Origin: JAVVHH01 sp032249615
GTDB lineage: Bacteria > Pseudomonadota > Alphaproteobacteria > Acetobacterales > Acetobacteraceae
Reading direction: 5' to 3'
Assembly (NCBI GenBank): GCA_032249615.1
Contig: JAVVHH010000036.1
Location: forward strand, 1-28,953
DNA length: 28,953 nt
Shown here piece after piece: positions 24,138-28,953 of the stretch. Both the position numbers and the translations under genes were made by a program. Position 1 is the stretch's first letter. Every line of letters starts with the position of its first letter. The notes under the pieces were generated by a model that saw nothing but the letters and a program-made list of their open reading frames with translations, was not told where the DNA came from and made no database searches.

Positions 24138-24855
24138 CATGATGACCGGCTCGGGCGAGCCGATGCTGCGGATCGCCGGCCTCAACGCCTGGTATGGCGA
24201 GAGCCACATCCTGCACGGGGTCGATTTCGACGTGCACGAGGGCGAGGTGGTGACGTTGCTGGGCCGTAACGGCGCGGGCAAGACCACGACCATGAAGAGC
24301 ATCATGGGCCTGGTGCCGCGCCGCGAGGGCAGCATCCGTTTCCGTGGCGCCGAGACCGCGCGGATGTCGCCGGATGGGGTTGCGCGCGCCGGGATCGCGA
24401 TCTGCCCGGAGGAGCGCGGCATTTTCGCCAGCCTCAACGTGACGGAGAACCTGATGCTGCCGCCGGTGATCGCGCCGGGCGGCATGACGGTCGACGAGAT
24501 CCAGACGCTGTTCCCCAACCTCAAGGAGCGTGCGACCAGCCAGGGCACCAAGCTGTCGGGTGGCGAGCAGCAGATGCTGGCGATCGGCCGCATCCTGCGC
24601 ACGGGCGCCCGGCTGCTGCTGCTCGACGAACCGACCGAAGGGCTGGCGCCGGTCATCATTCAGCAGATCGGCCACACCATCCGCGCCATCAAAGCGCGCG
24701 GCTTCACCGTCCTCCTCGTGGAACAAAACTTCCGCTTCGCCGCCACCGTCGCCGACCGGCACTACGTGATGGATCACGGCCGCATTGTCGACATGATCCC
24801 GAACGTCGAGCTGGAGCAGAACATGGACAAGCTGCACGGCTACCTTGGGGTTTGA
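24130..24855 (+). CDS. HAAT-family ABC transporter ATP-binding protein, LivF-like
   Basis: A 241-residue partner ATPase. Walker A is GRNGAGKT (residues 45-52), with ICPEERGIFASLNVTENL in the Q-loop region as usual for LivF. The signature is LSGGEQQMLAIGR and Walker B is LLLLDEPTEGLAP, with the terminal switch VLLVEQN. The ATG at 24130 lies inside the end of the upstream ATPase gene (8-nt overlap). ATG 24139 or 24142 would also be in frame and remove only three or four residues. The C-terminal LEQNMDKLHGYLGV matches the family tail. The substrate-binding protein gene starts 26 nt after its stop. Confidence 0.94.
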   Translation: MPDMMTGSGEPMLRIAGLNAWYGESHILHGVDFDVHEGEVVTLLGRNGAGKTTTMKSIMGLVPRREGSIRFRGAETARMSPDGVARAGIAICPEERGIFASLNVTENLMLPPVIAPGGMTVDEIQTLFPNLKERATSQGTKLSGGEQQMLAIGRILRTGARLLLLDEPTEGLAPVIIQQIGHTIRAIKARGFTVLLVEQNFRFAATVADRHYVMDHGRIVDMIPNVELEQNMDKLHGYLGV

Positions 24856-24881
24856 CGCCCCATCACCAGGAGATTGACCCA

Positions 24882-26102
24882 ATGATCCTCGACCGCAGAA
24901 CCCTGCTCGGCACCACCCTCGCCGCCGGCTCCACGCTCGCCTTGCCGCGCCGCGGCCGCGCGCAGTCCAACACGATCAAGATCGGCGTGCTGAACGACCA
25001 GTCCGGCCCGTACCGCGACCTCGGCGGCATGCATTCGGTCAACGCCGCCAAGATGGCTATCAAGGAGATGGGGGCCGGCCTCAACGTCGAGGTGATCTCC
25101 GCCGACCACCAGAACAAGCCGGACATCGGCGCCGGCATCGTGCGGCAGTGGATCGACCAGGACGGCGTGGACATGATCCTCGACGTCAACACCAGCTCGG
25201 TCGCGCTGGCCGTCAACGGCGTCTGCAAGCAAAAGAACATCAGCTACATCAACAACGGCGCCGGCACGACCGACCTCACGGGCCCGCAGTGCACACCCGT
25301 GACGATCCACTGGGGCTACGACGTTTACATGCTGGCGCAGTCGACCGGCGGCGCCCTGGTGAAGTCCGGCGGCAAGAACTGGTATTTCATCACCGCCGAC
25401 TACGTGTTCGGCCAGCAGCTGCAGCGCGACGCCAGCTTCTTCGTCAAGAAAGAGGGCGGCCAGGTGACCGGCGCGTCCATGTATCCGTTCCCCGGCACGT
25501 CGGACTTTTCCTCGTTCCTGATTTCCGCGCAATCGAGCGGCGCCGACGTGCTCGGGCTGGCCAATGCCGGCGCCGACACGACCAACTGCATCAAGCAGGC
25601 GGCCGAGTTCGGGCTGACGCAGAAGATGAAGATCGCGGCGCTGCTGATGTACATCAACGACGTGAAGGGCCTGGGCCTCGAGGCGGCACAAGGCCTGTTC
25701 CTCACCGAGAGCTTCTATTGGGACCTCGACGACAAGAGCCGGGCGTTCAGCAAGCGCTTCGAGGAGATCGACCCGGCCGTCAAGCCGAACATGGACCAGG
25801 CGAGCTGCTACGCCAGCACGCTGCACTTCCTCAAGACGGTCAAGGAGATGGGCGTCGATAAGCGGAAAGACGGGGCCGCGGTGGTGGCGCAGATGAAGAA
25901 GACGCCGGCGCAGGACGACGCCTACGGCACGACGCACATCCGTGAGGACGGTTGGGCGCAGGTCCCGGCCTACCTATTCCAGGTCAAGAGCCCCAAGGAG
26001 AGCAAGGGGACCTGGGACTACTACAAGCTGGTCCAGACCACGAAGGCGGGCGAGGCCGGCAAGCCGATGTCCGAGGGCGGCTGCCCGCTGGTCAAGAGCT
26101 GA
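24882..26102 (+). CDS. HAAT-family ABC substrate-binding protein (LivK-like), Tat-type signal
   Basis: A 406-residue periplasmic type-I binding protein. The ATG at 24882 is preceded by AGGAGA (24868-24873). The leader reads DRRTLLGTTLAAGSTLALP, with twin arginines at residues 5-6, suggesting Tat export, and likely cleavage near GRAQ/S. The mature protein begins with TIKIGVLNDQSGPYRDLGG, the usual ligand-pocket entry. Later marks are INNGAGTTDLTGPQC and NWYFITADYVFGQQL. The C-terminus ends in EGGCPLVKS with a Cys that could pair with the Cys in GPQCTP. This subgroup is widespread in alphaproteobacteria, and its members often bind aromatic or other organic acids rather than amino acids. The actual ligand is not readable here. 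Confidence 0.9.
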   Translation: MILDRRTLLGTTLAAGSTLALPRRGRAQSNTIKIGVLNDQSGPYRDLGGMHSVNAAKMAIKEMGAGLNVEVISADHQNKPDIGAGIVRQWIDQDGVDMILDVNTSSVALAVNGVCKQKNISYINNGAGTTDLTGPQCTPVTIHWGYDVYMLAQSTGGALVKSGGKNWYFITADYVFGQQLQRDASFFVKKEGGQVTGASMYPFPGTSDFSSFLISAQSSGADVLGLANAGADTTNCIKQAAEFGLTQKMKIAALLMYINDVKGLGLEAAQGLFLTESFYWDLDDKSRAFSKRFEEIDPAVKPNMDQASCYASTLHFLKTVKEMGVDKRKDGAAVVAQMKKTPAQDDAYGTTHIREDGWAQVPAYLFQVKSPKESKGTWDYYKLVQTTKAGEAGKPMSEGGCPLVKS

Positions 26103-26104
26103 CG

Positions 26105-27157
26105 ATGTCGGGCGCGATCGCAGCCGGGCGGCGCGGCCCGGCAGTGCCGGGCTGGGCCCTTTGGATTGGGGCCCTGCTGGTGGCTGTGATCGCGGTCGTG
26201 TTCCTCGTGGGGCCGGCGGCGGTGTGGGCTTGGCTGTACAAGCCCCCCGCCCTGCTGCTCGGGCAGTTGCTGCTCGGGCTGATCAACGGGGCGTTCTACG
26301 CCCTGTTGTCGCTCGGGCTCGCGATCATCTTCGGCATGCTCAACATCATCAACTTCGCCCACGGGGCGCTGTTCATGATGGGCGCGTTCATCGCCTGGAT
26401 GCTGCTGACCCCGAATACCTGGCTCGCCATGATCTCGCCCGGGCTCGCGGTGCCGGACTGGCTGATGCTGGGCTACTGGCCGTCGCTGATCGTGGTGCCG
26501 ATCGTCGTCGGCGCGTTCGGCCTGTTTCTGGAAAAGACCATCATCAGCCGGCTCTACCGGCTCGACCACCTCTACGGCCTGCTGCTGACCTTCGGGTTGG
26601 CCCTGGTGATCGAGGGCCTGTTCCGCAACGCGTTCGGCTCGTCGGGCATGCCGTACCGGATCCCGAACGCGCTGCAGGGCGGCGTCAATCTCGGCTTCAT
26701 GTTCATGCCGTACTATCGCGGCTGGGTCGTGGTGGCAGCGGGCGTGGTATGCCTGGTCACCTGGCTCGTTATCGAGAAGACGTCGCTCGGGGCCAAGCTC
26801 CGCGCCGCGACCGAGAACCCGGGCCTCGTGCAGGCCTTCGGCGTCAACGTGCCGCGCATGATCAGCCTGACCTACGCCGGCGGCCTCGCGCTCGCCGCGT
26901 TCGCGGGCGTGCTGGCCGCGCCGATCTACTCGGTCAATCCCAACATGGGGTCCAACTTCATCATCACCGTGTTCGCCGTCGTCGTCATCGGCGGGATGGG
27001 CAGCATCGTCGGCAGCATCGTCACCGGCTTCGGGCTGGGCATCGTCGAGGGTCTGACGAAGGTGTATTACCCGCAAGCGTCGGCCACCGTCATCTTCGTC
27101 ATCATGGTCATCGTGCTGCTGATGCGACCGGCCGGGCTATTCGGAAAAGGAAGCTGA
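26105..27157 (+). CDS. HAAT-family ABC permease, LivH-like
   Basis: A 350-residue inner-membrane permease. The ATG at 26105 begins 2 nt after the binding-protein stop; AAGAG upstream is a weak ribosome site. An N-terminal extra helix (about residues 15-40) precedes the conserved core. LLLGLINGAFYALLSLGLAI and GMLNIINFAHGALFMMGAF are the LivH signature. Other hydrophobic segments run to the end, with LRAATENPGLVQAFGVNVPR as the coupling loop and the closing LLMRPAGLFGKGS. The protein is longer than E. coli LivH (about 308) because of the N-terminal extension and a loop near residue 110. livM follows 1 nt later. Confidence 0.93.
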   Translation: MSGAIAAGRRGPAVPGWALWIGALLVAVIAVVFLVGPAAVWAWLYKPPALLLGQLLLGLINGAFYALLSLGLAIIFGMLNIINFAHGALFMMGAFIAWMLLTPNTWLAMISPGLAVPDWLMLGYWPSLIVVPIVVGAFGLFLEKTIISRLYRLDHLYGLLLTFGLALVIEGLFRNAFGSSGMPYRIPNALQGGVNLGFMFMPYYRGWVVVAAGVVCLVTWLVIEKTSLGAKLRAATENPGLVQAFGVNVPRMISLTYAGGLALAAFAGVLAAPIYSVNPNMGSNFIITVFAVVVIGGMGSIVGSIVTGFGLGIVEGLTKVYYPQASATVIFVIMVIVLLMRPAGLFGKGS

Positions 27158-27158
27158 G

Positions 27159-28148
27159 ATGAGCGCCACGACCCGGCCCCGCATCGTGACGCAGCACCGC
27201 GCCAGCTTGGACCTGTTCGGGTTCAGCGGGCCGCAATCCATCGCCTTCCTGGTGATGCTCGCGCTGATCGTGGTGCTGCCCTATGTCGGCATCTACCCGG
27301 TCTTCATGATGAAGGTGCTGTGCTTCGCGCTGTTTGCCTGCGCCTTCAACCTGCTGATCGGCTACGTCGGCCTGATGAGCTTCGGCCACGCCGCGTTTTT
27401 CGGCATGGGCGGCTACGTGGCGGCCTGGACCGTCAAGAACTGGGGTTTCACGCCGGAGCTGGGCATCTTGGGCGCGGGCCTCACCGGGGCGGCGCTGGGC
27501 GTGGTGTTCGGCGGGCTGGCGATCCGCCGCCAGGGCATCTACTTCGCCATGATCACACTCGCGCTCGCGCAGATGGTCTACTTCTTCTGCCTCCAGGCGC
27601 CGTTCACCGGCGGCGAGGACGGCATCCAGCAGGTGCCGCGCGGCAACTTGTTCGGCCTGATCTCGATGCGCCCCGACATGGCGATGTACTGGCTCGTCGC
27701 CGTCAACTTCATCGTGTTCTTTCTCGTCATCCACCGTACGGTGCACTCGCCGTTCGGTCAGGTGCTGAAGGCCATCCGCGAGAATGAGCCGCGGGCCACG
27801 TCGCTCGGATACCGGACGGACGATTATAAGCTGATCGCCTTCGTGCTCAGCTGCTTCATCGCAGGCATCGCCGGCGGCACGAAATCGCTGGTGTTCGGCA
27901 TCGCGACGCTCACCGACGTGAACTACTCGATGTCGGGCGAGGTCGTGCTGATGACGCTGCTCGGCGGTCTCGGCACCATCTTCGGCCCGGTCGCGGGGGC
28001 GGCGATCATCGTGGGGCTGGAGAACTACCTGGCGCAGTTCGGGGCCTGGGTCACGGTCACGCAGGGCGCTATCTTCGTCGTCTGCGTGCTGGCGTTCCGG
28101 CGGGGGATCATCGGCGAGATCGCCGCGCTGTTCAAAACCTCGCTCTGA
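27159..28148 (+). CDS. HAAT-family ABC permease, LivM-like
   Basis: A 329-residue inner-membrane permease partner of the preceding gene. The ATG at 27159 follows AAAAGGAAG (27145-27153). Signature elements are FNLLIGYVGLMSFGHAAFFG, the long-helix region AIRRQGIYFAMITLALAQM, the extracytoplasmic FTGGEDGIQQVP and the coupling loop LKAIRENEPRATSLGY. The closing part has LLGGLGTIFGPVAGAAIIV and a short basic tail. About eight to nine hydrophobic segments are seen. A 39-nt gap to the next gene holds only a weak GC hairpin, so transcription may continue into the synthetase-like gene. Confidence 0.94.
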   Translation: MSATTRPRIVTQHRASLDLFGFSGPQSIAFLVMLALIVVLPYVGIYPVFMMKVLCFALFACAFNLLIGYVGLMSFGHAAFFGMGGYVAAWTVKNWGFTPELGILGAGLTGAALGVVFGGLAIRRQGIYFAMITLALAQMVYFFCLQAPFTGGEDGIQQVPRGNLFGLISMRPDMAMYWLVAVNFIVFFLVIHRTVHSPFGQVLKAIRENEPRATSLGYRTDDYKLIAFVLSCFIAGIAGGTKSLVFGIATLTDVNYSMSGEVVLMTLLGGLGTIFGPVAGAAIIVGLENYLAQFGAWVTVTQGAIFVVCVLAFRRGIIGEIAALFKTSL

Positions 28149-28157
28149 CTGCGGCGC

Positions 28158-28173
28158 GGGCGGTGGCTCGCCC
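28158..28173 (+). terminator. Weak GC hairpin after livM
   Basis: GGGCG (28158-28162) pairs with CGCCC (28169-28173) across a 6-nt loop, followed by TTCCCCT rather than a real U-run. It could cause partial termination after the importer operon, but five pairs is little in such GC-rich DNA. Confidence 0.25.
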
Positions 28174-28187
28174 TTCCCCTGCGTGTT

Positions 28188-28204
28188 ATGTTGCGGCGCA
28201 ACAT
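28188..28204. promoter_or_regulatory. Perfect 17-base palindrome over the start of the synthetase-like gene
   Basis: Arms ATGTTGCG (28188-28195) and CGCAACAT (28197-28204) flank a single central G. Both candidate ATG starts of the downstream gene (28188 and 28203) are created by its ends. The TTGC...GCAA core is reminiscent of operators used by alphaproteobacterial regulators of carbon-storage genes, such as PhaR-like proteins. That link is from memory and weak. A perfect match of this size in a short upstream region is unlikely to be chance alone, so an operator is a reasonable guess. Confidence 0.5.
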
Positions 28205-28953
28205 GCTGCGCATTTTCGGCAAGTTCAATCCGCAATCCCTGTTTCACCCCCGTAGCATCGCCGTGCTGGGCGGGGAGGTCCCCTCGGCGCGCCAGGTGCT
28301 GGACAACCTGCACGGCGCCGGCTTCTCCGGCAGGATCGACCGGCTCGACAGCCCTGACGCGCTGCGCGACTTGCCGTTGCCGCCCGATCTCGTCGTCGTC
28401 ACGGGCGGTGAACTCGGCCCGGCGCTCGCGGCCGCCGCGTCAGCCCGCGCGGGGGCGGCGATCGCGATCGGCCCTGGCGAGCCCGGGGCGGAGACGCCGC
28501 CGTTTCTCGGCCCCGGCGCGTTCGGCGTCGTCGTCCCTGCCGCCGGGCTGAACGTCTCGCTCGGCCACGTGCCGGCCGCAAGCGGTTCGCTCGCGCTGGT
28601 GTCGTCATCCACCTCGCTCTGCCGCAGCGTGATCGACTGGGCCGAGCCGAACGGCGTCGGGTTCAGCCACATCGTCGGGCTCGGACTCGAACGCGGTCTG
28701 GATGCCGCCGACATCCTCGACGTGCTGGCGCGCGAGCCCGGCGTCAGCGCCATTCTGCTCGACATCCGCACGGTGCCGGACCCGCGGGCGTTCCTGTCGG
28801 CGGCCCGCGCCGCGGCACGGCTGCGCCCGCTGGTGGCGCTGAACGCAGGCGCACGGCGGCACGATCCGAGCGGGCGCGCGGGCAAGGTTCTGGAGGCGGC
28901 GCTGCGCCGGTCCGGCGTGCTCCATGTGACCACCCTGGCGGAACTGCTGGCCG
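28188..28953 (+). CDS. NDP-forming acyl-CoA synthetase-like protein, 5' part (runs off window)
   Basis: The frame from ATG 28188 (or ATG 28203) stays open to the window end, giving 255 complete codons. It matches the layout of ADP-forming acetyl-CoA synthetase/Pat-type proteins. The CoA-binding start is FNPQSLFHPRSIAVLGG, with LDNLHGAGFSGRIDRLD and LPLPPDLVVVTGG as the Rossmann fold. The succinyl-CoA-synthetase-like region has LALVSSSTSLCRSVIDWAE, GVGFSHIVGLGLE and AILLDIRTVPDPRAFLSAAR. Several usual residues are changed: the CoA-binding glycine loop reads LGGEVPSARQ, the SQSGAL-type motif reads SSSTSL, and the KxGR-type segment reads NAGARRHDPSG. Activity is therefore uncertain. The C-terminal half, where an ATP-grasp or GNAT domain would be, is outside the window. 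No Shine-Dalgarno is visible. Confidence 0.75.
   Translation, partial: MLRRNMLRIFGKFNPQSLFHPRSIAVLGGEVPSARQVLDNLHGAGFSGRIDRLDSPDALRDLPLPPDLVVVTGGELGPALAAAASARAGAAIAIGPGEPGAETPPFLGPGAFGVVVPAAGLNVSLGHVPAASGSLALVSSSTSLCRSVIDWAEPNGVGFSHIVGLGLERGLDAADILDVLAREPGVSAILLDIRTVPDPRAFLSAARAAARLRPLVALNAGARRHDPSGRAGKVLEAALRRSGVLHVTTLAELLA

Noticed and set aside
1..28953. CRISPR arrays, tRNA/rRNA genes, transposases, phage genes or attachment sites
   Set aside because: I looked for regularly spaced repeats, clover-leaf-like intergenic segments and recombinase-type proteins and saw none. Nearly all sequence is accounted for by ordinary coding genes, and no gene-free stretch exceeds 300 bases.

Overview
The window is a GC-rich (roughly two thirds G+C by eye), densely packed bacterial chromosome segment. 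Gene content, GC-rich codon use and the pstSCAB-phoU-phoB order suggest an alphaproteobacterium, probably Rhodospirillales/Acetobacteraceae-like. That placement is an inference from general familiarity, not from a search. I saw no tRNA, rRNA, CRISPR array, insertion sequence or phage gene.

Layout. (1) 1-2109, plus: the 3' part of aspS, then a TIM-barrel amidohydrolase. (2) 2116-3570, minus: a 14-helix DHA2-type MFS exporter. (3) 3627-8954, plus: a phosphate-starvation operon pstS-pstC-pstA-pstB-phoU-phoB, preceded by a clear Pho box of three 7-mers at 11-bp spacing. A perfect 13-bp hairpin lies between pstS and pstC. No phoR is present. (4) 9046-12364, plus: a membrane-bound hybrid histidine kinase with a PAS domain and a C-terminal receiver, then a short-chain dehydrogenase. 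(5) 23245-12377, minus: an eight-gene, 10.9-kb unit in which every junction overlaps or is 10 nt or less. Its order is ECF sigma factor, small membrane protein (putative anti-sigma), CnrX/Spy-like periplasmic sensor, NodT-type outer-membrane lipoprotein, membrane-fusion protein, glutathione S-transferase, and two different HAE-type RND permeases (MdtB-like, then MdtC-like). (6) 23385-28148, plus: a branched-chain-amino-acid-type (HAAT) ABC importer in the order livG-livF-livK-livH-livM, all tightly spaced. (7) 28188 to the window end, plus: the 5' part of a divergent NDP-forming acyl-CoA synthetase-like gene whose start region is a perfect 17-base palindrome.

How the parts work together. PhoB should bind the Pho box under phosphate limitation and drive phosphate uptake (PstSCAB), with PhoU as the negative regulator. 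The histidine kinase that controls PhoB is not in this window, and the downstream hybrid kinase is not of the PhoR type. The sigma/anti-sigma/sensor cassette is fused by translational coupling to a complete tripartite pump, so it looks like a self-contained envelope or toxicant stress export module. A cytosolic GST sits between the adaptor and the permeases, which suggests conjugate-and-export chemistry. The HAAT importer next to an acyl-CoA synthetase-like gene hints at uptake and CoA activation of an organic acid, but its substrate cannot be read from the sequence.

The most interesting regions are the sigma-pump-GST unit, the phosphate operon without phoR, and the divergent synthetase with its palindromic start. 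None of these is shown here to be a wholly new system.
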